A stretch of 64,000 bases of DNA from Antedon mediterranea (lineage: Eukaryota > Echinodermata > Crinoidea > Comatulida > Antedonidae), in contig NC_092674.1 in assembly GCF_964355755.1 (NCBI RefSeq), positions 8,065,001 through 8,129,000 of the forward strand, given 5' to 3'. This document shows, one piece after another, positions 42,313 to 54,198 of the stretch. The position numbers and the translations under genes were made by a program. A model generated the notes under the pieces. It was given only the letters and a program-made list of their open reading frames with translations, had not been told where the DNA came from and did not search any database. Position 1 is the stretch's first letter; every line of letters starts with the position of its first letter.

Positions 42313-44290
42313 TCAATCAACTACTGCACCAGGAACTACTTTGTACAAATTTAAGCTGAACAATGCTCGATACTTCCCCATTGTTGATAAATTTACATAG
42401 CTACGTGCTGGATAGTTTACGCAGTTGTACGTTGGAAAAAGTTCTGGCAAATCTTCTGTACTTATATGCGGAGTAAATTGTTTCTCAAGTTTAAAATTGA
42501 ATTTTATATGCGTTCGACAAAATTGAAGATCTAAGGACGACGGACTTGCAATCAAAATTTCTTTTATGTACGGTTCATAACTTTCTACTTCTTCGTAAAG
42601 TTTTTCTACGATGTTGTGCATAGTCATACGGTCAGTGCCTGCTAGGTCATAAACAGTTACAATGTTAGGAAGTCTTTTGCCATTGGCTTGGTTTAGTTCG
42701 CTGAAAATTGGTTCTTTATACGCTAGTAGGTGTTCCGGCGGCATATACGTGTGGTAAAATACAATATGATAATGCACGGGATGATAATCCACATCTGGTT
42801 TAGTAACTGCATGACTGAGATGTCCTAAGCACGGTATCAATCCACCCTGATGTAGAACTCCGAAGATCACGCACGCTAGAAGATTCCAGACAATCCAGGG
42901 CATGTTTGGCTCCAGAGAATTCGACGACATGACGTATCCCGAATATAACATAACAAGTGGAACTAAAAGAGGTATAAGGAATCTTGATTCTTGATGAGGA
43001 AAAAATGAAAGAAGGAGTAACGGCGTAAAGAAACTCAATTGAAAGAAACTTCTAATAGCTGGTAAGGAGTTATTACCCCATCCAGATTCACCGCCCAGAA
43101 ATATAGCGACGACTTCGGAAGCGAAACAAACCATGAGCGGGAGGAACAGTAATGGGGCGTTTACTACTAAGTGTGTGATATGTGGGTGTATGCCGTGCTC
43201 TTCAAGATTTGAACTATCTAAGTTATAATGAAGAAAATTCAATGGTGTGATTGTTAAATTCTGCATAAAATTCGTGCTCAGAAAGTCAACAAGACTATGC
43301 ATGCAGCAAATAGATGATGTATCGAGTGATCCGTAATACCGCGAGTCTACGACAACAAAAATGATGATGCTTATAAAAATGCCTGGAAGCAGTTGAACAC
43401 CGTTTGAAAAAACGTTTGCAAGAATATTTGATTTCCTGTTAGATGTATTGATTGAAAGCCAGAAAAGCATGGGAACAAGCGCAAAGAAAGCAAAGGTCGG
43501 TCGGTTAAAAAATCCAGCAATCAGTACGACAGCAATTTGCATAGATTTACCACCACTATCATTTAATACCATTGTTTTATCATCATCTTCTATTTGCTCT
43601 GTCCTTTGTTTTTTAATCTTTTCATTGCTGTCCTTCGTACTCGCTTTTTCTTCAGTTGTAAAATATATTTTTCTTGTTTCTATTACTAACATAAGAAGTA
43701 TAGAAAACAAAACTGATTCAATGCTGTTTGACAATGTGCGTGTGTAGAATACTAAAGTCACAAATGAACTTGCAAAAATAGTCAAACATGCTGCAGAGTT
43801 AAAATTCAGGATTTTACACATTTTATAAATGGAATAATCCATTGTAAGTGACAGGAATACCATTACAAGCCTTGGTAGGGTCAATAGCATAGCTGATGTC
43901 ATGTTAAGAACGTCTTGTTCGTTTAGGAATTTCAAAATCTTGAAAGCTACTCCACTTGTTAAGTAGGGGAGTACTGCTGAACGGCATGGAAATGAAGTGT
44001 TGAACTCCCATGGCTTTTGTACTTTGTAGCCTAATATATCTCCTGTAAAAATAAAGAGAAACTGGTTAAATCTGCTATAATTTTAGACTAGTTTACAATA
44101 CCACATTAATTTGTGAGCAGAAAAAAGTAACAGGCAATTCCGTACAATAGTTTTAAGTCTGATTCTTACCTGCCATTGGTTCAGGATTTTGAAAGAACTC
44201 ATCTGGATGAATGTAACCAGTTTGCAGCAGAATACACCAAAGAATTCTGATGGTTACCAAAGCATACCAGGTCCGATAATCACCCATCAT
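42313..44290 (-). CDS. PIGZ: GPI mannosyltransferase 4 (SMP3 family)
   Basis: Two coding exons, 44170-44290 and 42313-44042, give 1,851 nt, 616 aa and stop. It adds the fourth mannose to the GPI precursor in the ER lumen using dolichol-phosphate-mannose. The first exon starts [12 protein letters not shown] and carries [17 protein letters not shown] is the GT22 family catalytic motif in the first lumenal loop. Exon 2 opens with [15 protein letters not shown] and [13 protein letters not shown], and continues with [10 protein letters not shown] and many hydrophobic segments. [15 protein letters not shown] is the second GT22 family motif. Family proteins are multi-pass ER membrane proteins. An acidic insert (residues about 145-175) separates two TM segments. 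ATG at 44288-44290 is chosen because it lies three bases after an acceptor and precedes HPDE by 25 residues. PIGB or PIGM are less likely given the HPDE/PWEFN context. Confidence 0.9.
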
Positions 44291-44293
44291 TTC

Positions 44294-45056
44294 CTGATTA
44301 AAATAGAAAATTATTACTCTAATTAATAATAGTTTTCAGTAGTGTGATGATGAGCACTCTTTCTGATTCTGCAACTAAAAATGAAACTGTACAATCAATG
44401 CTAGAGTAGTAGCCTCAATAATGGTAGAGTAGGCCTAGCCTAGTATATACTGTACTGTGTAACTGTAGTACAGTACTAGTAGGTTACGGCCTAGAGAGGA
44501 AGAGCCTTTATATTCCTAGGCCTAGACTAGGACTACCCCCTTTCTCACGGGCATCTCGCTCAGACACATGATGGATGGATGATGCTCATTCCCCGTCGTA
44601 CACGTCACCTACACACACACAGGCGGCCTAGCACTACAGCATGCAGCAGTCCACTGCTGCTAGGTAGGGCCTGGCCCTTCTGGCTAGCTAGGGATAGTCT
44701 CTCCGACTAGGCTAGGCCTACTACAGGCTTCGCTATGTTAGGCTTATCAATAAAGTTATTAAATATGTATAAATGTTATTACAGTATTTATTATTACCGA
44801 AATCCAATCTTATTTTAATATACGGACGCGACAATTGCCACGACAAAGGATCGGAAATTAAAGAAGAGAGCTGCTGCTGAGCTGAGAGCTAGGGGGAGAA
44901 AAACATGTTGTTTTACGAGCGCGCCGCCAGCGACTGGACAATAATTTCGTTCAAATGGAAAAGGCGCGAAACTAAAAAAGGTAAACAAAAACAAGGCAGT
45001 CCAGTGAAGTGTTGATTGTACAAACATCGATCACAAACAGTAGCCTGGTAAACCAG
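44294..45056. promoter_or_regulatory. Probable divergent promoter, PIGZ (-) and repeat TM protein (+)
   Basis: The GC-richer part (44820-45050, with ACGAGCGCGCCGCCAGCG) is the least AT-rich stretch in the neighbourhood. PIGZ needs an upstream leader exon, since an acceptor lies at 44294. The + gene has a candidate leader exon ending AACCAG|GTAATC at 45056. Confidence 0.4.
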
Positions 45057-45407
45057 GTAATCATTGCTTAATATTATTCTTTGACTTAATTTACTGTTTC
45101 TAGCTTTTGTTGGTTTGAAGATTTCATAGAGTTGATAGTTTACTACCTTTCGTATTTTACAACTCCCTGCTAACACTAACACTAACAGACACTGCAGTAC
45201 TATCTCCATCATATAGCCTAGGTATCTGTAATTTCGCACCTAGCTAGGCCTAATACAGTACAGTAGTACTAATTGTCTTACCTTGAAATTGCTCGATTTT
45301 ATGACTAAAAAAACAAACAAAAACAAAACATTTATATATATTCATTATATAATAATAATATGAAATATTTTTTTACAGGCCAAGAAACAATAATTAAGTA
45401 CAGTACA

Positions 45408-46250
45408 ATGGAACCATCAACATCAACCAATAATTGTGATGAGCACAGTTCTGTTACCATCCATGATTTATCTGAAAATGATGAGAACCACGAACTACAG
45501 GAAGACGACACCTACTCAGAAGACGATGCATTCATTCCAGTTACTCTCTGTCCAAAAACACCGGATTCTAAAGCGTTTGACAAACTTCACGATCTATTCG
45601 AAAAGCAGTGCAGCTCGACACCGCTCGCAATACCGAGAACCCCACGTCTGGGTAAAATATCAGAAGAAGATATAAGCATTGTTTCAAGTTTATCTACCGG
45701 AGAATTCAGTGAAAATCCATCGATGTCAAAATCAGAGAAGAAAAGTCGGTTTCATGTAATACTTGCATTGGCAGTTCTCATGTTTATGATTGGTTTTGGG
45801 TGTGGGTTTTATCTATCTTTTCCAATTAAAGTCAGTCAGGAAACAAAGGAGATAATGATACAGATGACAGTTTCTAATGTACTGTTTCAGGGTGGCGTTA
45901 CTAGTACAGCTGAACAATCTTATACGTTGGGAGATGCAAGTGAATCGGCAACAGTTTCTAATGGAGATGATGTATTGTTTCAGAGTGGCGTTACTAGTAC
46001 AGCTGTACAGGAACAATCTTATACTTTGGGAGATGTAACTGAATCGGCAACGGTTTCTAATGGAGATAATGTACTGTTTCAGGGTGGCGTTACTAGTACA
46101 GCTGTACAGGAACAATCTTATACTTCGGGAGATGTAACTGAATCGGCAACAGTTTCTAATGGAAATGCACTGTTTCAGGGTGGCGTTACTAGTACACCTG
46201 TACAGAAACAATCTTATACTTATACTGAATTGGCAACAGAAGATGTCTAG
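45408..46250 (+). CDS. Unrecognised single-pass membrane protein with four C-terminal tandem repeats
   Basis: I do not recognise this protein. ATG at 45408 is preferred over 45360, because TTTTTTTACAG|GCC at 45369-45379 is an acceptor that would remove the earlier ATG. The protein is 280 aa. Residues 1-115 are acidic and Ser/Thr rich with TP sites (CPKTPDS, IPRTPRLG). KSEKKSRFH precedes a TM segment (VILALAVLMFMIGFGCGFYL, about residues 123-142), so by the positive-inside rule the N-terminus is cytosolic. The C-terminal part is four repeats of 28-33 residues (LFQGGVTSTAxQ, QSYTLGD, ESATVSNG) starting at 45870, 45954, 46053 and 46152. The coding part is a single exon, with a probable leader intron. 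AATAAA lies at 46533. Confidence 0.7.
   Translation: MEPSTSTNNCDEHSSVTIHDLSENDENHELQEDDTYSEDDAFIPVTLCPKTPDSKAFDKLHDLFEKQCSSTPLAIPRTPRLGKISEEDISIVSSLSTGEFSENPSMSKSEKKSRFHVILALAVLMFMIGFGCGFYLSFPIKVSQETKEIMIQMTVSNVLFQGGVTSTAEQSYTLGDASESATVSNGDDVLFQSGVTSTAVQEQSYTLGDVTESATVSNGDNVLFQGGVTSTAVQEQSYTSGDVTESATVSNGNALFQGGVTSTPVQKQSYTYTELATEDV
45870..46245 (+). repeat. Coding tandem repeat, 84-99 bp period, four units
   Basis: Units begin GTTTCTAATG and contain GGTGGCGTTACTAGTACAGC. Unit spacings are 84, 99 and 99 bp, all multiples of three, so copy changes keep the frame. Confidence 0.9.
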
Positions 46251-46741
46251 AAAGAAAACTTTTGAACATTTATGTCAGTACAGTATGTTGTTCGCTAAAA
46301 AATGGTACCAGCACATGTTGGTAATACTCTTGATGAAGTCATGCAATTTTACAATTTCTGCTTGACTTCTTGTGTTGAATATTAGAGACATTACAGTGAC
46401 GTGTGTATTTTATATCTACTTATAAATAGCCTTGCAATTATTTTAAACCGCATGAAGGTGGTGGTGAATATTTTTTTTAAGTTATTGTTCTATTGTATTG
46501 TATACTAGTACTACAGTGTTGATATATTTAAAAATAAATGATAAAAGATCAAACTGCTGTAATTTATGTCTGGCTGAGACAAATACAAACAGTACAAATT
46601 CTCAGGTGAGCATGCATGGTGTCTGTTATGGGGCATGGAACCCTTTGATCTCTGGAGCTCAGCATCCTGTCATTAGATTCACTTCAGTATAAGCCTGAAT
46701 ATATATTTTGTTTGGTTTGGTTTTCTCGCTTGGCAGTGTTT

Positions 46742-46875
46742 TAAACCATCTACACTATCAAACTTCATGTGACAAAAAAATGTGATGTGCCCATATATAT
46801 ACTGTCATGTCATATCACTACTATATTTAAACACGTTTTTTTGTCAAACTAGTTTGATAGTGTAGACAGAGCTTA
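46742..46875. mobile_element. MITE family M2 (copy g)
   Basis: CATCTACACTATCAAACTTC to AGTTTGATAGTGTAGACAGAGC, with core CCCATATATA. It lies 3' of the repeat-protein gene. Confidence 0.8.
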
Positions 46876-49777
46876 ACTGGTAATAATGTAGGAATAATGA
46901 ATGATTGATGATAGAACTGAAATCCATCACAAAAAATCTTATTATTCCAATTACTTTGTAGTGAATTAGTTACACTACAGTGTATTATATTCATGATACT
47001 ATACCATACGCTGTTACTGAAACTTTCTTATCAACAGGTGTGTTGGAAACTAACTAACCCACTGCATTATGAGTGTAGGTTCGCTCGAGCCAGACTTCAG
47101 TCAGTTTAAATGCCTTCAAAACGAATAAATAATGTATCTCCATATTAAGTTGGCAATTTCATATTTAAACAAATAACAAAACTACAATTTGGTGAATATA
47201 AACATGTATTTATTAGTTGATTATTTTCACTTCCATACCACGAGAAAAAAAAGGATTGAGTCATTTATAGCCAATTTACAGTACTTTTATACACAATGAT
47301 CACCATGACAACAAACACATCTGACCAATCAGAGTTCATGGTAAATTACATGTCTGCTGCCATTAAGTTATGAAAATTTGAACTACAACAGAAGCTATCT
47401 TTATTCAAGGAAAGCTATGATTCTCAAAAACGCTATTTTTTCATAATAATAATTTGACCCATAATATGGAAAGAAGCATATATACCCATTTTAAAACACT
47501 AAATATCTTAAAAGAAAAACATTGAAAAGATGTATACAAAGTAAATGAAAATAGCAATTATATCCCCAAAAAGATTATCTACAGAGTTCTCAAAAGCAGA
47601 AACATATTTACATATAATTTTAATGTTGCTTTTGCTCAAACAGCTTTATTAGAGACATACATTCATTTAAAATTAATAACTCTTGCAGAAACACAAAATT
47701 GTAAATGATAAAATACACATTAAAAAGGCATTTTAGTAAAACATTTATAGTAACACTTTTGATTAAAACAATGCATTTAAAACAAGTATCTTTTAAAAAT
47801 CGTGATAAAACATCTTGTTCTGTTTCAGTACGATTGTACAATTAGATTTTCATATTGTCAAGAAATGCGCTTTTAAGTTTTTGTTTTTACATTAATCTAT
47901 TACAATACCTGCCTATGTCTATTTTAGTCCTATTTAATTTTTTTAGTAGGATGTACACCTATAGAGGGCTCACTTTGACTTGAGCGTAACACTGATATCT
48001 GGGTATTGTTTGCAGCAGATACAAAAAGAACTGTAAACTACATTCCCAGGTAATATTCGCATTGTACAATGTAATCTAAAATCTATACAATAAAACAAAA
48101 CTCAGATTAAAATAACTAACAAAAAAATACGGGTGCAAAAATAATTTGTAAATATCATTTAGGTATTAGTTTTATATATTTACAATTTGTCATATTAACA
48201 TGACAGTTGATGTTAATATAATCAACACTATAATTATGTACACGAAAATAATAACATTAAAACAATAAGATCATTCTTATATTACTCGACGACGTCCTCA
48301 CAACCTAATCTAGATAATAATATTAAACAATATAAGTCTTGAATTTACAATACACACTACGTCCACCTCTTCATCTACAAATAACTTGTTTCAAGTATTT
48401 ATTTTTTCTAATTTCTCAAGATCGATAAAATTTCATTTGATATGTAAAAATCTTTATTAAAATAATAACAATCTGTATAGTAATAATAAGTGAAAATAAA
48501 AGCATGCCTGTCCCAATAAATGAATCTTCTACATATACAATTAAATAATTATAACATAAAATTAAAACTATAAATAGAAAAATGGTAAAAAGATTTCTGA
48601 GCTGCTCAATAAGCTGAATTATGGGATTTACCAACTGATATATTGTCATAGCAACCGATCTCCTTGATTCTCGTCAACTCTCGTTCAAATTAAATTACAT
48701 ATTAATAATTCCCATATACATAATCATACACTTTGAATCAAGTCGACAGCTTTAAAATTATTACATTAGCAGAAAATGTATTGAATAAAGGGGTTTCCCC
48801 TTCCTTCTTCTGTTATCTAGTTTCTACATTCAGCAGGCATGGTGCAGGCATAGCAACATGACAAATCCATGGGGAATATACAGCTTTTCACTTTGTTTAC
48901 GTATGTAACCATAGCAATAGACCATGTTTATAATGTCCAGCCTTCCCACAATGCAATTAAAGGTTTTGCACGATTGATATTGGCAGTAGTTTGCTGTGCA
49001 ATGCATAAATGTTAAGTTTTAGCGTGTATATTGTTTTACAGGATTTCACCATGCTTCAGATAGTCTTTCAAAAGTTTGGCATGATAAATTTACATGACTT
49101 CACTAAATTCTTTAAAATGTATCAAATAATTATTTCCAATAATGGTTATTTCTGTAAGTTTGGGGATCTATGGCTGAAGGGTTGATCACTGCTTATCGTA
49201 ATAATATATCCAAATTTGAAGCAAGATTTTAAAGTCTTCATTCAGTTAACCATTTATGATGTCGGATATAATCACCAATCCGCTTCTCTTTACATTGTAA
49301 ACACTGCCCTCTTGTGATGACATTCTTCAATTACGATTCGATACATAAAAGCAAATTACAGAATAAATTTTTTTTATGTTTTCTTCGATGTCTTCTAATG
49401 AGCATTTTGCAATTTTTGCATTTGGTACTGGGAATTCTGTAAATTCATTTCTGCAACTATGCTGCTATTCTTTTTACTTTCCTAATACATGTTCTGCAAA
49501 TAATCTTTATAACTGTACAAACATACTTCGCAGAAAAAACCTGCCAATTTCCGTTAAAAAACCTCGTTCTTCACTGAACTTGTCTTGTTATAAAATAGAA
49601 CACCAAACATTAAAATTGCCAATCACAATCCTCCAATCACCGTCGTCCTTATTATTCAAAAGATGAGTTGAAATAACTGGCGAATCACCCATCACTATTG
49701 CCTCTCAAATACATCCTATCCACACTGCGTTCTGGTACTTGATATGCCAATTCTGTATGTGTCTATACGTAAACGTA
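46876..49777. other. AT-rich spacer and probable 3' UTR of DLG (minus strand)
   Basis: No conserved coding sequence on either strand. Because DLG ends at 49778 on the minus strand, the right part is its 3' UTR. Its length cannot be fixed from sequence alone. Confidence 0.5.
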
Positions 49778-52700
49778 TTAAAGTTTTTCCTTGGCTGGTA
49801 CCCAGATGGCTGGACCTGCGTTTTCCTGTATCACTGCTTTTACTTCTTGGTAAATATCCTGGATTGTATCGCCTTGAACAACAGCTGTAAACAAAAAAAA
49901 TGTTTTGTTGATTTCTGTCATGTGAAAAAGAAAATCGTATCAAGTACCAAGTAACTGTAATAACGGTATGTCATTTTTAATTTGCTAGCATGAGGATACC
50001 AAAAACAAAGTGGTCTTGATTCCATGTGATGGAAAAATATACTTATATGCAGAACACATACCAACAGGATCTGATATTACACAGAAAACAAAATATGTTT
50101 GTGTGTAATCGGAACTGATGGTCATTTCAATCCATGGCAGTTTTGAAAGCCTCCTGTTCAAAAACAGTGCAGCATAGTATGGCTCTATGCCTCTTTAGGA
50201 TTTTTCAAAAGGGACAGCACTATCATAAAAATATAATATTAATATCAAAAATCCTGGATCCAACCCTGGTCTCTTGTTAGCTTACCTGTGAAGTACTCTG
50301 CGAATTCCTGTTCTAGTTTGAGAGCGCGATCATAGGTTTTTCTAGCTTGGTCTTCTGTCATCCGCTTATTCATTTCCAATATTGATTCCACTGATTTAGG
50401 TTTTATGAATATTGCGATTGGATGTAATGACGCTACTTGTAATCGTTTGATGGCGTTACCACTCACATCTAAGATACAATGCTTACCCTGGAATGGAAGA
50501 GTAGTTTAAAGTAAATAATTATCTTTCTTTAGTTTAATTTTACACTACATAAATTATCAAAACCTAATGCCAGTTAACAAAGAACCCAACAAGGTGTTCT
50601 ACAAAACTCCAGTCCTCTGATATAATTAGGGTATAGCATTAATTATATATATAATATAATATATATTCAGGTTGAATGTCTTGTGTCACTAGGAAAACAA
50701 AGTAACATTTTTTTTCTCCTATAGAATTTGTAATAACCTTCGTTATCAAAAAAAAAAATCTTTTTGTTGCTCTTTGATAGAGATTTGAATTAAAAAAATC
50801 TTTTTGTCGCTCTTTGATAGAGATTTGAATTTAACAAAAGTGAAAAGTGAAGATGTTCAAAGATAAGAAGTGAAACTCTGTGGCAACACCGGAATTTGGG
50901 ATATGCTCTCGTCAATAACCAGGATTTAAATGAATGAACTGCGGTTCTCACCTTCTCTGCGACCTCTCGTACGGACTCTACACTAGTGCCATACAGGTTT
51001 TCATTATATTGTCCAGCCTCAATAAATAGATGATCTTGAATGTCTTTTTCCATTTGCTCTCTGGATTCAACAAAATGATAATCCCGGGAATCTACTTCGT
51101 AAGGCCTCCGCTGCCTTGTCGTGTCTAAAAAAAGTAAACAGAGCATTCTTTATAATAATAATATTTCTTCAGCCACCAATGAAAAATAACCAGGCGTGAG
51201 AACAGGCTAAAACCAAAACAGATTGTCACTCCATAACAATCCAGAGAGACAAACCCAGGCTAGAACTGTGAATACTCAAAACAGAGAATTGCCCATTACG
51301 CAACAAAAGTACAAGCATCATACTCTTTAATTAAGATGTATAATTAAGATGTATAATTAAGATGTATGAATCCAAGGCTATGGTGACCTAGCTGTGGGTT
51401 TGTCACATTTCTTTGTCTTATAAGTTAAGCCTCCTATTTCAATTCTCAGTAACGAATTTGTTTAAATATGGAAAATTAAAGAAATACTAACGTGGTATGC
51501 AGCTTCCGAATCGGTCTGGCATTTCAGAGATGAGGTCATCGTTAATGCGATCTTTACTAGGTCCAAGTATTATACAAGGTCGTGCATAGTTGACTGAAAT
51601 AGAGAAAATAAAAATAAATGAAAAGTTCCTCAACCTACATGTTTGGAACTGCATGGATTGGACGTTTAGCTGAAACTGTTCCCATAAACAATTAAGAAGA
51701 GGCCGTAGTCCACATTTTCTCAGTTTAAGTGGACGATAAAATATTTACATTTATTTAAAAGACGTTTTATTTCTAATAAAATTATGTAAATACTTACTTT
51801 CTTGTTGTACCACTGCCTCATATGACAGAATCTGTTCCTCTGTGGATAAAAAAGAAAAACAATCAAATAAAACCATTTTTGGATATAAGTACAAAAGAAA
51901 AAAAATTCTATTAATCTATATGAAAAACCCCTTTTTATTTATCAAACACGTTATATGTGAAAACTTGCTGAATATATAAATGTTGCACTGGGTGTTTTTC
52001 CTACACCCATACGATTATGTTATTATATACACTAAAGATACTCAACATAAACGGCGTAAAATTCATACAATTACATGCAATGCAATAAAAATACCATGCA
52101 CGTAACATTTCTACAAACAAAAGAATGTAAATTACAAAATCCAAGATAGCAACTTACGATGATTACTTTCACTGTCACTTGCGTTAGACGTAAATTCTGT
52201 AAAAGGACAAAAACACAATAGGGTACAGAGTTAGTCCAAGAGGATGGGGGGAGAACGGTACTACTACTTCTACTACAACATCACTTTAGCACCGAAATGA
52301 GTCCAACTTGAGAGGGAAGAGAACAACATTGGTACTCTTCTATACACATGTCAACAATCAATCGTTTCATTGTGACAGGGAACAATATTGTTACTGCTAC
52401 CAAATATATATACATTATTATTGTCAACAATCATTTAATTCATTGTGACAAGGGACAACACTGGTACTTCTACTACAGACTCAACAAATTCACTTTTAGC
52501 AGATTAGTCCAATGGTAAACAAAGAACACATTAAACGATGTTGATATTAAAATATTCAATATTTAACAAAGTTCACCAACATTAGTTAAACCATAAGCAA
52601 TGCTACTTGTACTACTATACCCATTAAAAAAATAATTGTTTTGAAATCACAAAAATTAATAATATTTCCACTACTTTATACTTCAAAATAGGCACTTCTA

Positions 52701-54146
52701 AGGTACTGTACACTAGTCAACTCTTTATATCAAACAAGCGAAAGCTTTTTATTTGGTCTTTTTGTCAAATAAGTCGAGCAATGTAATTATATTGTCATTA
52801 TTATTTTACACTTTGACAATAAAGAGATATGTATTGAACTCCTAACACTAGTACCTTCCTCTATATACTGTATTCTCAAATATTTTTGTTTTTTTTTCAG
52901 CCTAAATGAGCAAGGATAAAACACACAAAACTAAATAATACTTATGCTACAAAATCTTACCCTACCCCAGATATATTACAACTGAACCAATCTACTACCA
53001 ATACCAAACTTTATTTTAAAACACAATAATCAACAACCACCACCATCGGTAATTTAATATTTTATAAAACCAAAACTGGTAGTTTAACTTTAAAGAGTTA
53101 CATATTGTAACATATTTAGTAAGCATTGATGATGTTTGAATAAAGTATGTTTAATAACTTGATTTTTCCAAAAAATTGTATATAAAAATAATATAATTGT
53201 AATTAAATTGCTTATTTCTTTTAGTTCTACAACAGTCCTGAAGAATTTCAAAAATTAAATCCAATCAATTAACATACTTTTATTAATAATAATGCGAAAT
53301 AAAGCTATAAAAATGGAGGGTGGATATTAAATATTAAATTATATATAAGGCAGGGTTGAAATAAAGGTAGGTGAAAAGGTTACTAAACTTTGCCCACTAC
53401 CGCCCACTACAAATCTATTTTTAGTTTTAGGTTTTGAAAATAAATAAATAAAAAAAAGGAAATCTACAGTATCAATGCTTACCGAGTAACATAAAATGAC
53501 CTGATGTGATAATTAAACAAATATTAGTAAACATTTTACAAATTAAATATTTATCAAATGCAGGATTTCATGCAGTTATATTTTATTCATGAATAAAATA
53601 AAATTGTTGTGCCTTAAATATAATTCTAAAGTAAATAGATATAAAATTTGTATTTTTAATTTATTTTATTCGCCACTAATTTTTTTAATTAAAAGGAACA
53701 TTTAAATTTAAAATGTTAAAATTCTAATACTGAACAGACTAGAGTAAGGTTACTACAAAAATCATATTCATAATAGAAATAATTAAATTTAATAAAGATT
53801 CGAAATGTCAAAGATATTGTTTCTTGAGTTATCATCCAGGGGATTCAATAGATTTGTTTAGTAAAGTAAATTGATATATGTAATGGTTCCTTAGACACAT
53901 AATGTAAAGCTAGTCTCCGGCCGTAAGACAAATACTTAGTGATCTCATGTGAAACCAATTGCCTGCCTATGCCTGTTCATATCATTATGTAGAAATAGCT
54001 ACTATTACTTATTGATATTTGATTATGACATATTATTGATATTATGTCCAAAAATAAGATACTTTCTGGTCAAATATACATTATAAGCACACTGGCATTA
54101 CATTTTTAGAGCAGCCTACAGTGGGGACCACAAAATTACAGTATTA

Positions 54147-54198
<52 letters not shown>

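Noticed and set aside
43448-43747. Plus-strand frame within PIGZ
   Set aside because: Shadow of the PIGZ coding exon on the other strand.
45813-46211. Minus-strand frame opposite the repeat protein
   Set aside because: It is the antisense of the in-frame tandem repeats; the plus frame has a start context, TM segment and acceptor.
49778-51593. Active guanylate kinase
   Set aside because: The GUK domain belongs to a DLG-type MAGUK with a GPSKDR loop; this family binds ligands and is not known to be catalytic.
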